Shown here: positions 12,521-23,191 of the stretch, piece after piece | How positions within the stretch are numbered: position 1 is the first letter of the stretch | Layout of the letters: each line of letters opens with the position of its first letter | NCBI RefSeq assembly: GCF_012489685.1 | Contig: NC_080044.1 | Span: forward strand, 72,340,732 to 72,404,731 | Length of the DNA stretch: 64,000 bases | Reading direction: 5' to 3' | Source: Lotus japonicus | Taxonomy: Eukaryota; Streptophyta; Magnoliopsida; Fabales; Fabaceae | The notes under the pieces: generated by a model | Database searches by the model: none | What the model was told of the DNA's origin: nothing | Seen by the model: only the letters and a program-made list of their open reading frames with translations | Program-made: the position numbers and the translations under genes

Positions 12521-13112
12521 CCGCCTCTCCCCCTTTCGTTCTCTCTGGCCAGCCGCGAGCACCACCGCGCCTTCATCACCATCAAACGACCCTGAACGCG
12601 CCCCATGGCCACCACAACAGAGAAACTTTGAAACCCTAACCACCGCACCTTCAAGCTTCGATCTCCGGCGAACCCCTTAGCTTTTGGAGAAACGAATACT
12701 ACCACTGAACTCCCCTCATCATCAGCTGCAAAACCCATAAAGAAATTCTCCATTCCAACAACCTCCGCCGTAAACCGCCGCCAGCCGCCGCCATCCACCG
12801 TCTTCTCCGGCCAACCCTCGCCGGAGGACTCACTGAGCTCAGAACCGTGGAGCTCTCCTTCCCCTCTTGTCAAATTGATAATCAATTTTTGGTAAGGAAC
12901 TCTAATTTCTTCCAATTTTGGTTTGCCCCTTCCTAAACCCTAACTTTACTAGCTAATCATGTTTTAAAAGCCTAATTTATCATGTAGAAGGAGGAATGTA
13001 AAGAGTCTGTGTGTGTTGTGATGGAGAAGGAGGAGGAAGGAGAAGAGGATATAAAATTGATGATGATGAAGGAGATGATATAAATTTAATTTTCGTACAA
13101 CATATATTAATT

Positions 13113-13184
13113 ATGTATGTAGCTCAACTGGTTAAATGGGTGTTTTGCTGCTTTTAGGTCCCGAGTTCAAATCCCCCTCATCTC
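13113..13184 (+). repeat. tRNA-like block in the right MULE arm
   Basis: TAGCTCAACTGG at 13120-13131 and GAGTTCAAATCCC at 13163-13175 resemble the internal Pol III A and B boxes, about 32 bp apart. The cloverleaf stems are weak. It is the inverted partner of 12220-12290. Confidence 0.55.
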
Positions 13185-13402
13185 TTTTTTCCATTTGTTT
13201 TACTATTATCCACGTGGCATGCCAGAAAAAAGAAAAAAAAAAAGCCACGTCAGCCCCTCCGTTAGTTTACTAACGTTGAACTGACGGAAGGGTAAACACT
13301 ACACTCTTTTGTTTCATGGAGGGTACAAACGTTGACAAAATTAGAAGAGGGGTATCATTTGCACGCCCCTGAAACATCAGGGGCACAAAATGCATTTAAG
13401 CC

Positions 13403-14510
13403 AAGCTACTAAGTCTATATCGGGGAGGACGCTAGCATCTGGCACTTGGTTAACTTAGAGCCTGCTGTTTAAGTCACAATTCTGATCTATATCTCTAATT
13501 TGATATTTTGCATGTAAGTGGTGCAAGAAAATTAATTGTTTCATGATTGGAGAATTTGTTTCTATCATTGCAGAAATGTTCTTTTTTCAAATAGGTGAAT
13601 GAATTCATGTCTAATCCTCAGGAATCATGGGATTTAAACGATGCTTGATTCAAATTTCTTTGGCATTTCAATTAAGCCAGTGCTGAGTTGATAAGATATG
13701 GAAAATGCTAGTCTGGCCTAGGGAAACCTGAGTGATTGAATAGTTATTCTTACTATGTGGTAAGCAAATTTTGTTGTGAAAAGCTTTTCTCTGCACTAGC
13801 ACTATAGTATCCCTTCTCTCATAACTTTTTCTCACCATAGGACAATGGCTTTTGTTATGAGTTTGAAGAAAGTTTATTCTTGTTATATGGCATTGGTTGT
13901 TTTGTATGCAATATGGGGATAATGCACATTGTGTTTCCCTAAATAACTTCATGTTAATATGGTTTATGTTTTGTTTTAGCCACGTTTAGGTAGGTACATG
14001 TTACTTACAGACAGCTTTAGTATTATATCTGAAGAAGGCTACAAACACACTCTTTTTTATAATTTTGATAATTGATTTAATAAGAGTGTGTTAATAATTG
14101 AAAGTTTGTTAAAAATAGTATGTTGCTAGTATTGTAATGTTTTATTGTAGTAACATGCTCAGGCCATGGGTCAAAAGGCCTTCAGGCCTCACTGTATGTT
14201 TTACACCTTTGAACTGTGCAAGTCATTTTTGCTTCAAGAATTTGTTTCCTGTCCAAAAAGAAAATCTTACATGTGGTCTGCACACATTTACAATGCTCAT
14301 GTGTTGAATTTGAATCTTTTTTTTATCAAATAAACTTGAAAATTGTAATATTTTATTTTATTTTAATGGTTTTGCTCTTCTTTTGCCTTTATAAACCAGT
14401 TAAAGTTGTTTGAGGAAAAATGAAATCTTGCAAATAGCATGCGAAGCCTTCACCAAGAGAGCAACTTTAAATCAAATTTTCATATGACTAACTAACTTGT
14501 CTTGTTTTGT
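13403..14510. repeat. Displaced end of mTERF-2 and unit-2 3' flank
   Basis: The first 32 bases restore the ancestral end of mTERF-2 (AGTCTATATCGGGGAGGACG then TAG). The rest is the shared mTERF 3' flank, similar to the DNA after the first and fourth genes. There is no other gene. Confidence 0.7.
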
Positions 14511-14672
14511 CCAGGGTTGTTAATGGTGGATAGCGTAGTGTAGCGGCAAGCCCAAAAAGCGCTATTGCGGTGCTATAGCGGCAAATAGCGGTGAATAGCG
14601 AAGTAGCGGTGAACCCCTAGGGCGCTACTCTATAGGCTATTGAGCCGCTATAGCGCGCTATTAACAAGCCTG
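14511..14672. mobile_element. hAT-like MITE with TAGCG repeats
   Basis: The ends CCAGGGTTGTTAAT and, on the complement, CAGGCTTGTTAATAGCG are inverted. The inside is full of TAGCGG and GCTAT words on both strands, as in hAT subterminal repeats. Flanks GTTTTGT and ATTTTGT suggest a 7-8 bp target duplication. The homologous place after the fourth mTERF gene (about 24730-24750, TTGTTTTGTCATTCTC) is empty. Confidence 0.65.
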
Positions 14673-16005
14673 ATTTTGTCATTCTCTTGAAATGTTTGTT
14701 AATAGTCATGCCTGGTTAATAGTTATGCCTGGTTGTTTTCTTCATTTGTTATTTCTTGTGAGTTTTCTCTGTAGAATTTTGTAAATTTTTTTGAGATTTA
14801 AGAACAGTCTTCAAATTGCAGATCTAGTCTCCACAAGAAGTTAGTCACCTTTGAACTTTATAAGTCATTTTTGCTTTAAAGAACTTGTTTCCTGTCCGAA
14901 AAGAAAAAACATATATGTGATCTGCACATATTCTAAGTGATTCTATTATTTAAAAGTGGTGTTTGCATAAACTTCTTATATCAACTTTTATATCTCTTAA
15001 AAGATCTAAAGCAATTTCTCTAAGCTTCTGCAATTTCAGCTTTTGAGAAACCTGATTCCAAAAATTATCTGCACAAAAGTAGCCCTGTCAAAATTTTAAA
15101 ACTATCATTCATGTCCTGTTTCAATGCCATACCAATCTGAAAACCCTAGTACATAATGATAACTATCGGTGAACTGTGATACTAATGCTGCGGTTTGCAT
15201 TGCTACTGCTGCTGTAGGTTGCAAATGCACTGTAAGTTATTTTTGTGAAGCATGTTCTTCTTCCACTTTCGTTCTTCGCTGCATCATTCATGGCTGATTT
15301 ATTGATTTCTGATTTTACTTGGATTTGGCTTCAATTGATTTATTGATGTTCGTCTTCCATTTTTCGTTCTTCATCTTAGGCATTTCTACTTGGATTTGGC
15401 TTCAATTGATTTATTGATGTTCTTCTTCCACTTTCGTTCTTCGCTGCATCATTCATGGCTGATTTCTGATTTCTGATTTTACTTGCATTTGGCTTCAATT
15501 GATTTATTGATGTTCTTCTTCCATTTTCGTTCTTCATCTTAGGCTTTTTTGCCAACCTTTGCTTACTGTTGTTGCTGAGAAAACTGAGTGTGAATCCAAT
15601 GATTGTGAAATTGGATTCACAATTTGGCTGCTAACTCGCCCTTCTTCAAACTTCCTTCACCTCTGTTGCGATGTCACCATCCGTTTGCTCTGAAATAAAA
15701 TTATGTAAATTTAGACCATAGCTAGCAATAATCTTTTCTTTTTCCCTATTATTTATTGTTTTTAATGTATTGATTTGATCAACCTTAAATTGTGAATGAA
15801 CGCTTCAATATGTATAGCAAGGCCAGATAATGAATTTTGAAATTAAGTGGTTTTTTTTTTTTTGCAATATTATGAGAGAAAATTTGCTTCTTACTTGGTT
15901 GAAGGAAGGCATCAAAATGTGTTGGTTCCTCTTGCTGGTTAAGGCACACACCCCTAGTACCATAAGCGATCCGAATCTCTATAACTAGTGGCTAGAGAAG
16001 ACTAA
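14673..16005. repeat. Unit-2 spacer with a tandem repeat
   Basis: I see no gene. Between about 15250 and 15545 a module of roughly 165 bp is repeated about twice. It contains CACTTTCGTTCTTCGCTGC, GCATCATTCATGGCTGATTT and GGCTTCAATTGATTTATTGA. The site paralogous to the solo LTR of unit 1 is intact at 15050-15060. Confidence 0.55.
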
Positions 16006-16288
16006 GACTCAGTTTGGAAGAGTTTATTTGAGCTTATCTGATAGCATAAGCTTTTATGCCAGTGTTTGGGGGAGTTTATGCAAACAGCTTATGGCATACC
16101 ACACAAGTTGTTTTGAGCATTTTTTCATAAGCTACTCAGAATAGCTTATGGAAAAGAGCTTATGCTTACATATACCTTATCTTTAAATTATTTCAATAAA
16201 TTTGTTAAAATAGTTTATGAAGAAACGCTTATGTCATAAGCGTTTATGACCATATGCACTTAATTAAACTGTTTTTCCAAACGGGGTC
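16006..16288. mobile_element. PIF/Harbinger-like MITE
   Basis: The ends GACTCAGTTTGGAAGAG and, on the complement, GACCCCGTTTGGAAAAACAG are inverted. TAA on both sides (16003-16005 and 16289-16291) is the 3-bp target duplication. The inside has many CATAAGC and GCTTATG words. The homologous spot before the fourth mTERF gene (about 21345-21370, GAAGACTAATTCTAAAACTC) has no insert. Confidence 0.75.
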
Positions 16289-16781
16289 TAAGTCTAAAAC
16301 TTAAGTTGTAAGCCATTGTTACTTTTGCATAATTTTTTTTTGTTTCATCAAGATATCAACGGCCGACAGTCATGAAACTAATGCCCTCGAGACTCTGATA
16401 TCACATTAAGTTGATAGGTCTCTCCAAACAAATTCTTCTCAAACGCACCACCATAGATTGGACTATCTATTAGATGTTTAAAGAGTTTAGTTATCTACAT
16501 GTTATGTTAAATCTTGTTGGTATTTTTGCATAATTTGAGTTTATAGCAATTAAAAATAATTTATAAACTTTAATTTTCTACACTAAGCTTCATTATAAAT
16601 AAAATTTCAACCATAAGGCAATGTGAAATTGCGCAAAACTTATCACAACATTTTCTATATAAACTTTTTTTTTTGTTGGGGCCAAAAGTAAACAAAATAA
16701 ATGCCACACTCATTTCTCTTCAATAGGTGTGGGGAACCTACTCATCCTTCTTTCTTCCCCTCGTACAACTGTTGTTAGAGT
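16289..16781. other. Upstream spacer of mTERF-3
   Basis: There is no gene. The segment 16310-16660 matches about 21370-21730 closely (GTTACTTTTGCATAATTTTT, CTCGAGACTCTGATATCACA) and is the unit's 5' flank. Confidence 0.5.
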
Positions 16782-17859
16782 TAGGGGTGTACAAGACCCG
16801 ACCCGACCCAACCCGACCCGATCATTAAAAATACCGGGTTAGGGTTGATCATTAAGTTATCCGGTTTCGGGTTGACACTCGGGCTATCCGGCCTGTCCCA
16901 CATATATATTTTATAAAAAATTAATTTGTTATGAGAGTCAGAATGTGATAGATAGTGCTCAAATTTATCTTACCATGTGAATGAGATGAAAATGTTTAAC
17001 ATCTATCTTATGAATTAAATAAATAAACGTTGGTCAAAAGATGAACACTTTCATGCTCTAATAAGAGAAAATCATGCATGTGCATTATGCACATGTGAAA
17101 CAAGTGGAGAGATTTAGTCCAGAAAATTTTCACACTTTTAATAAGTTTAAACATATGGGCTCAAGGTCTCATGCGGCCAATATAGAAGGACAGATTTACT
17201 CAAAATTCAACAACATGAAGTGCAGACATGAAATTCAAGTAATAATAGATGCATAAATTAAGTTCATGACACAAACAAGTAGCATCAACTAGCTAAAACA
17301 AAATAAAAACGGTTCATCAAATCTTAAACCAAAGCATGAGAGCCCCTCTAGCGCAACCTTCTTGCTTCTCTCTCAGACTCGAGAAGGGTGAGGATGTCAC
17401 CTTCCCTCACTGGTCCTTTGACGTTCCTCATGATGTGATGATTCTGGTCATCCAAAAACTTGACTCTGACTTGAGTCACCTGACCCCTAGATCCAGTACG
17501 GCCCATAATTTTGACCACGATAGCATGCTTCACTTGAGACAAGTGGAAAGATATCAAACAAAATGATTGACACGTGCATATGGATCAAACAAAATGTAAA
17601 CCTCTCAAATACAATAGATTATGCAAGAATTAGATCATTTCAAGTTTTTTTTTCTAAAAAATAGTTATCACTTATAACTCTTTTAGTATGCTATTATTTT
17701 TAAATTTTACCATTAATATCAAATAGTCTTAGATTTATTGTCTCTCGGGCTAATCCGGTCCAGTCCTACATAGACCCATCCTAAATTGGACCCGCATATT
17801 ATCGGGTTGCTTCGGGTCTAGGGACGAGTTAGGGTCTAAGAATTGTCCCTTATACACTA
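16782..17859. mobile_element. hAT-like element carrying a ribosomal protein S28 ORF
   Basis: The left end is TAGGGGTGTACAAGACCCGA; the complement of the right end is TAGTGTATAAGGGACAATTC. The sequences just inside are rich in GACCC and CCGGGT words on the left and CGGGT on the right, typical hAT subterminal repeats. The flanks GTTAGAGT and GTTAGAGC (16774-16781, 17860-17867) match at 7 of 8 bases. No transposase is visible. Its cargo is the S28-like ORF on the minus strand. Confidence 0.7.
17348..17557 (-). CDS. Ribosomal protein S28 (eS28)-like ORF inside a hAT-like element
   Basis: The frame is open for 69 residues. From residue 7 it reads [19 protein letters not shown], then [22 protein letters not shown] and the invariant end [12 protein letters not shown]. 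These are nearly all of the 65-residue small-subunit protein eS28. Only the extreme N terminus differs: MISFHL stands where the family has M(D/E). The family start codon is therefore lost and an upstream ATG replaces it. No intron interrupts it and it sits between hAT-like ends, so I infer a captured or reverse-transcribed copy. Whether it is expressed is unknown. Plant genomes carry other eS28 genes. Confidence 0.75.
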   Translation of the reverse strand: MISFHLSQVKHAIVVKIMGRTGSRGQVTQVRVKFLDDQNHHIMRNVKGPVREGDILTLLESEREARRLR

Positions 17860-17910
17860 GTTAGAGCTCCGGCAGCTGCCACTCAGGTTTCCAGAATTAC
17901 CGCGGTTTGG

Positions 17911-19074
17911 ATGAATCGAATCTCCGATCTCATGTTTCACGGTCATCGTCTCAGAGCTTTCTTCCGCTGCAGCACTTTCTCCCAAACACCACCAACCTTA
18001 AAATGTCACCTTCTTCTTCTGCAACTGAAACCCCACCACCCATTATCAATAGTATCTCACAACTTGTTCTCAACCACTTCTGATAAACAATCCTTCACTG
18101 TTTCCTACTTCACTAACAACTGTGGATTCTCACACCAAGCTGCTCTCAAAGCATCCAACCGAGTTCTTTTCGATGACGCAAACAAGCCCGACTCGGTTAT
18201 CGCCTTCTTCACAAACCACGGTTTCTCCATCTCCCAGACACAGAACATCATCGGCAAGGTACCAGAGCTTCTTACATGCAACCCCACCAAAAGGGTTTTG
18301 CCTAAGTTTCAATTCTTAGCCTCCAAAGGTTCTGACGTAGTCACCACTGTGACTAGGAGCCCGTATTTCCTGTGCAAAAGTCTTGAGAATCACATTATAC
18401 CTGCATTTGAATTTGTAAGGACATTCTGCCAATCTGATGAAAGAGCAATCGCTTGTGTACTATTTGGTTCCAATACCATTGTTATTGATCGCATGAAATC
18501 AAAAGTAAAATTGTTGCTTAATATGGGAGTGACTCCCTCAAACATCCACCAGTTGCTTACTACTTGGCCCTCTGTGCTCAAATGTGCTGACTTGAAGGAG
18601 GCTGTGGTGGAAGTCAAGGGATTGGGATTTCATCCCTCCAAATCGCATTTTGTTTCAGCATTACGGGTCAAAAGGGGTATATCCAAATCACTTTGGGATG
18701 CCAAACTCGATGCCTTTAAGACATGGGGCTGCCCTGAAGATGCTATTCTGGATGCATTTAGGAGGTATCCCCACATGATGCTATACTCAATCAAAAAAGT
18801 TAATGCAGTGATGAGTTTTTGGGTCGGCCATCTTGGTTGGGACCCTTCAGTGCTTCTAGCCGTGCCAACACTTTTTTCATTAAGTTTGGAGAAAAGGCTT
18901 ATCCCAAGGGCTTCAGTTGTCCAGTATCTTCTCTCCAGAGGATTGATGAAGAAGGATGCTAGCTTAAGTACACCATTTATATGTACTGATAAGCTGTTCC
19001 AGCAAAAATTTGTGAATTGTTTTGAGGAGGAGGAAGCATCTAAGCTACTAAGTCTATATCGGGGAGGAAGCTAG
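17911..19074 (+). CDS. mTERF-family organelle gene-expression factor, copy 3
   Basis: Single exon, 387 residues, from MNRISDLMFHGHRLRAF to LLSLYRGGS. This ending keeps the TAG that copy 1 has lost. It has an Arg-containing presequence, FTVSYFTNNCGFSHQAALKA, and a full set of mTERF repeats (KPDSVIAFFTNHGFSISQ, KVPELLTCNP, LPKFQFLASKGS, LLLNMGVTPSNIHQLL and so on). I see no internal damage. The expected role is binding organelle DNA or RNA in transcription or transcript maturation. The hAT-like element ends about 50 bp upstream of the ATG, so its promoter and 5' UTR may lie partly in transposon DNA. Confidence 0.92.
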   Translation: MNRISDLMFHGHRLRAFFRCSTFSQTPPTLKCHLLLLQLKPHHPLSIVSHNLFSTTSDKQSFTVSYFTNNCGFSHQAALKASNRVLFDDANKPDSVIAFFTNHGFSISQTQNIIGKVPELLTCNPTKRVLPKFQFLASKGSDVVTTVTRSPYFLCKSLENHIIPAFEFVRTFCQSDERAIACVLFGSNTIVIDRMKSKVKLLLNMGVTPSNIHQLLTTWPSVLKCADLKEAVVEVKGLGFHPSKSHFVSALRVKRGISKSLWDAKLDAFKTWGCPEDAILDAFRRYPHMMLYSIKKVNAVMSFWVGHLGWDPSVLLAVPTLFSLSLEKRLIPRASVVQYLLSRGLMKKDASLSTPFICTDKLFQQKFVNCFEEEEASKLLSLYRGGS

Positions 19075-20849
19075 CATCTGGTACTTTGTTAAGTGATGAA
19101 TAACAGATTTCTGTGTAAGCTAGTATAGTATGTTTCTTCATTTCATTCTAGTATCTGTTCCACTCCTGTCTTTATTTGGATTTGTGCTAGTCTGAATGTA
19201 TTGAAGGTATAGCGTGAACAGGCCTAATAATTGTGTGGAACTTGCTTTCTTTTGTGTGTGTTAAAGTCTTAAAATATTTGTTATAGTTGTGTGATTCTTG
19301 CTATCTTAGTATTATGCGCCTAATGAATAGGACTGCAACGTACCAACATCTGGCACATCATTCATGTGTAATAGGATGTGTTTCATTGTCATCAATTAAC
19401 CCAGCAACAAAATTTAGCATTGTCTCATTTCTAATAAGTGGCATATGTTAATTGGAAATATCTCATTGCATTCCTTCTGTCTTTGAGAACATCCAGAACC
19501 TTATAGATGTGTCTATTTGTATTGCTTTACACGCTATGTAGTCGACCAGATCATATTACATTGATACTAGAATTCTGGAAATGTCAGGGGAGAAATCATC
19601 TTCAATTTTCATTTTGGATTTTGATTGTACAACAGTCAGTTGCCATCAATATCTTGGCTGTTATATGAGTTTGTGATTATATGTCTAAGTCTTGGATCTT
19701 GCATTCCCTTGCTACTGCTTTGTGGACATTTGTGACTATTGCGTGAAATGATTCTGTAGAATTGACCATGTCAATTTGATATAAATTTCTTTCATTTTTA
19801 TGTCTATGTAATCTGGTTCATATTTTTCAATGCTCAAATCTTAGTAATTTATATAGTTCTTCAGGATGCTGCTGCCATCAATATCTGAATAGGACAATAG
19901 CTAAGCTGGAGATTTGAATTGTGTGTTTTTTATTCAACAATTTTTATGGATACCTTTTTTATTAAAATCAAGTATGTTTTTATTTTTAGTTTCACAAACC
20001 ATAGTATTGTTGCACCTTCTTTTTTACCTCTAAGATACCAATAGAAGAGCTTACCTGAAGCTATTTCCCCAAGCTGCTGCTCCTCTTCCTTGCTGGTTGA
20101 AGAAAGGCACTAACTGATAAGCTATCCTTTCTGGTTTAGGTAATCCTTTGCCCATAACTGATAAATGTAAAAAAGCTAAATCACAGACTTAGATCATTCT
20201 GGTTGTGATACTGAAGAGGTGTATTCAATTGGTATTGAAAAAATTATATTTTATCAGTATAACTAGATCTTTGTGTTGGTATGACATGGCTGTAGGGAAA
20301 ATAATATGCTATTTGTCATCTTGCTAATGGACTGCTATGTTGTGCACCTTTTATGGATGGTGAAGCTAAATTGATTCATTTGCATAAGGATGATATATAA
20401 TTTGGTTGCCTCTATATCATTAATTTTGGTGGATGATGTTCTTGAATTACTGTATCTAGAAATTAACTTTCTCTATGAAAGAATGGCAGCATTTTGGATT
20501 TGCAGTCATCTATTCGTGCATTATTTGTTATCTTTGAGGATTTGGTTTATGATATATGACATGAGTTTGCTGGAGGCCGTTGGAAAAGTGTTATGAATCT
20601 TATGATTCATCATCACAGGAGATTTGAAGGAAAAAAAAAAGAGACCTAATTTAAGGAAGCTCCATACTTGGTAAAACATGCGTTATTTGAGTGGCTTTAT
20701 TCTATGAATGAAGCTTGTTGGTCTGATCAGTATTTTATTTATTAATTTAATAATTATACACTGATTATCAATATTGTACTTGCAATTCTGATTTGGTACC
20801 TAAGGGACTAGTGTTCCTGTGTTTGTTGGGCCTTTAGCCTCTTGCTTTT
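19075..20849. other. Spacer after mTERF-3
   Basis: I see no gene. The 3' flank of this copy differs from that of the other three genes soon after the stop, so the unit boundary falls close to the end of the coding region. Confidence 0.5.
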
Positions 20850-21295
20850 GCAATCTTAAGATCATGAATGATGCCCCAGAGTTCGGCTTGAAGAACTGAG
20901 CAGTTGCTTAAATTAACAGAAACCCAAAGAGAAATTTTCCATTGTGATCCCGAACCAAGCCACCACATGCTGCTGTATTTTCAACTGGAAGCAAGGAACC
21001 ATCTGTATTGAGCTTGACCCAAGGCTCCAATTAGATACACCAATGAAATGAACTAGAGTAAACATCATTGATATAAAAGAGTGTCTATTATTAATGACCG
21101 TCGAGTTTTAATTTTTTGTTTTCGTAGTTTTCGTTTATCTCTTGTCTGTCTGGGAATTCAGTTGCGGACTATTTAGCCTGGCATGCTACCACCTACAGTT
21201 CTCAGGTGTGGGTGGAGGAGGCACCGACTGAGGTTTTGACTTTGTTAGACTCTGATGTATTGGCTTCATTGCCTATTTCTATTTTAAGTTAATGA
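20850..21295. pseudogene. LINE RNase H remnants in opposite orientations
   Basis: On the minus strand about 20850-21035 reads WVKLNTDGSLLPVENTAACG then GLVRDHNGKFLFGF, and after a frameshift SNCSVLQAELWGI. This is the start of the RNase H domain of a plant LINE-type element. On the plus strand about 21150-21290 reads NSVADYLAWHATTYSSQVW, which looks like the end of the same domain. The two halves point in opposite directions, so the element has been rearranged. Confidence 0.65.
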
Positions 21296-22048
21296 AAACC
21301 ACTTTTCAACAATTGTAGGAGAGGATCCGAATCTCTATAACTGGTGGTTAGAGAAGACTAATTCTAAAACTCAAGTTGTAAGCCATTGTTACTTTTGCAT
21401 AATTTTTGTTTGTTTCATCAAGGTATCCACAGTCGACAGTCATGAAACTGATGCCCTCGAGACTCTGATATCACATTAAGTGGATATGTCTCTTCAAACG
21501 CACCGTCATAGATCGAACTATCTACTAGATGTTTAAAGAGTCCAATTATCTACCTGTTATGTTAAATCTTGTTGGTATGTTTGCATAATTTGAGTTTATA
21601 GCAATTAAAACATAATTTATAAACTTTAATTTTGTACACTAAGCTTCATTATAAACAAAATTCCAACCCTAAGGCAATGTGCAATTGCGCAAAACTTATC
21701 ACAACATTGAGTATGAAGTAGTATAAGACAATTTACAAGCTTTTCTATATAAACTACCGTGTGTTTGAAAATCCAACTGATGAGTTGTCGGGTTTTAAAT
21801 TCCGATAATGTTACCTTCAAACTTTTTGAAAATTCGGTACAAATTTTTTTTTTTTTGATACATCGGAAAATGTTAAATTTTATTAAATTTTAAGAAACTG
21901 TGTAATTTTAATTTTAATTTTTAGTTTATCAATTTTAATTCCAAAGAAGTTAGACATTTTAGAAAATAAACATGAGAACAATTCAAATGTTGCCACTCAG
22001 GTTTCCAGAATTGCTGTGTTGGATGAATCGAACCTAACCTACGATCTC
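21296..22048. repeat. Upstream flank of mTERF-4
   Basis: There is no gene. The region 21340-21760 is the unit 5' flank, with the PIF-type site unoccupied. About 21760-21830 resembles DNA just before copy 2. The words CCACTCAGGTTTCCAGAATT occur just before both mTERF-3 and mTERF-4 and probably lie in the 5' UTR. Confidence 0.5.
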
Positions 22049-23191
22049 ATGTTTCACGCTCACTGTCTCAGAGCTTTTCTCCGCCGCCGCACTTTCTCCC
22101 AACCACCACCAACCTCCAAATGTTACGTTTTTCTTCAACTGAAACCCTTCCATTCACCCCTCTCTCTCTTCTCTACCACTTCTCATTCTTCTGATAAACA
22201 ATCATTCACCCTTTCCTACTTCACAAACACTTGTGGCTTCTCACACCAAGCTGCTCTCAAAGCAGCCAACCGAGTTCGTTTCGATGACGCAAACAAGCCC
22301 GATTCGGTCATCGCCTTCTTCACAAACCACGGTTTCTCCATCTCTCAGATACACATCATCATTCGCAGGTTACCAGAGCTGCTTGTATTCGACCCCACCA
22401 AAACGCTTTTGCCTAAGCTTCAATTCATAGCCTCCAAAGGTTCTGACATAGTCACCACTGTGACTAAGAGCCCGTATTTGCTGCGCCAAAGCCTTGAGAA
22501 TTACATAATACCTGCATTTGAATTTGTAAGGACATTCTGCCCATCTGATGAAAAAGCAATCGATTGTGTACTATTTGGTTCCAATATCATTACTATTGAT
22601 CAATGGAAATCAAAAGTAAATTTGTTGCTTGATATGGGAGTGTCTCCCACAAACATATACATTTTGCTTAGAACTAGGCCCAATATGCTCAGATGTGCTG
22701 ACTTGAAGTTGAAGGAGGCTGTGGAGGAACTCAAGGGATTGGGATTCCATCCTTCCAAAACTGCTTTTAGTTTTGCCTTACTAGCCAAAAGGGCTATGGT
22801 CAAATCTAATTGGGATGCGAAAGTCGATGCGTTTAAGACCTGGGGCTGGTCTGAAGATGCTGTTCTCCTTGCATTTAAGAGGGAACCCCGCTTTATGCTA
22901 TACTCAATCAAAAAACTAAATGCAGTGATGAGTTTTTGGGTAGGTCATCTTGGTTGGGACCCTTCAGTGCTTCTAGCAGTGCCAGCACTATTTGGATTTA
23001 GTTTGGAGAAAAGGCTTGTGCCGAGGGCTTCAGTTCTCAAGTATCTTCTCTCCAGAGGTTTGATGAAGAAGGATGCTAGCTTAAGTGCACCATTTTTTAT
23101 GACTGAGAAGTCATTCCTGCAAAAGTTTGTGAAAAGTTTTGAGGAGGAGGAAACATCTAGGATACTAAGTCTATATCGGGGAGGACGCTAG
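22049..23191 (+). CDS. mTERF-family organelle gene-expression factor, copy 4
   Basis: Single exon, 380 residues from the ATG of MFHAHCLRAFLRRRTFSQ. The upstream ATG used by copies 2 and 3 is out of frame here after small insertions, so I use the internal one. It has an Arg-rich presequence, FTLSYFTNTCGFSHQAALKA and a complete mTERF repeat array ending ILSLYRGGR. It has two extra residues (LKL for L) in the DLKLKEAVEELKG segment. It is intact. Positions facing the nucleic acid appear to vary among the four copies, for example AFKREPRFMLYS here against AFRRNPHIMLYS in copy 1. Confidence 0.92.
   Translation: MFHAHCLRAFLRRRTFSQPPPTSKCYVFLQLKPFHSPLSLFSTTSHSSDKQSFTLSYFTNTCGFSHQAALKAANRVRFDDANKPDSVIAFFTNHGFSISQIHIIIRRLPELLVFDPTKTLLPKLQFIASKGSDIVTTVTKSPYLLRQSLENYIIPAFEFVRTFCPSDEKAIDCVLFGSNIITIDQWKSKVNLLLDMGVSPTNIYILLRTRPNMLRCADLKLKEAVEELKGLGFHPSKTAFSFALLAKRAMVKSNWDAKVDAFKTWGWSEDAVLLAFKREPRFMLYSIKKLNAVMSFWVGHLGWDPSVLLAVPALFGFSLEKRLVPRASVLKYLLSRGLMKKDASLSAPFFMTEKSFLQKFVKSFEEEETSRILSLYRGGR

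Larger units (their letters stand above)
12000..13402. mobile_element. Pack-MULE inserted in mTERF-2
   Basis: The ends are GGCTAAAATGCATTTTGTGC and the complement of the right end, GGCTTAAATGCATTTTGTGC. The inverted arms extend about 450 bp with some decay. The 9-bp target duplication AAGCTACTA lies at 11991-11999 and 13403-13411. The interior holds a fragment matching Sec61-beta and GC-rich coding-like sequence. Each arm carries a tRNA-like block. No transposase is present, so it is non-autonomous. Confidence 0.9.

Noticed and set aside
12475..12915. 146-codon minus-strand frame in the MULE
   Set aside because: It runs opposite to the Sec61-beta fragment in GC-rich DNA and has no recognisable motif. 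It is probably a shadow frame.
22016..22048. Start of mTERF-4 at 22016
   Set aside because: This codon is GTG; the first ATG in frame is 22049.
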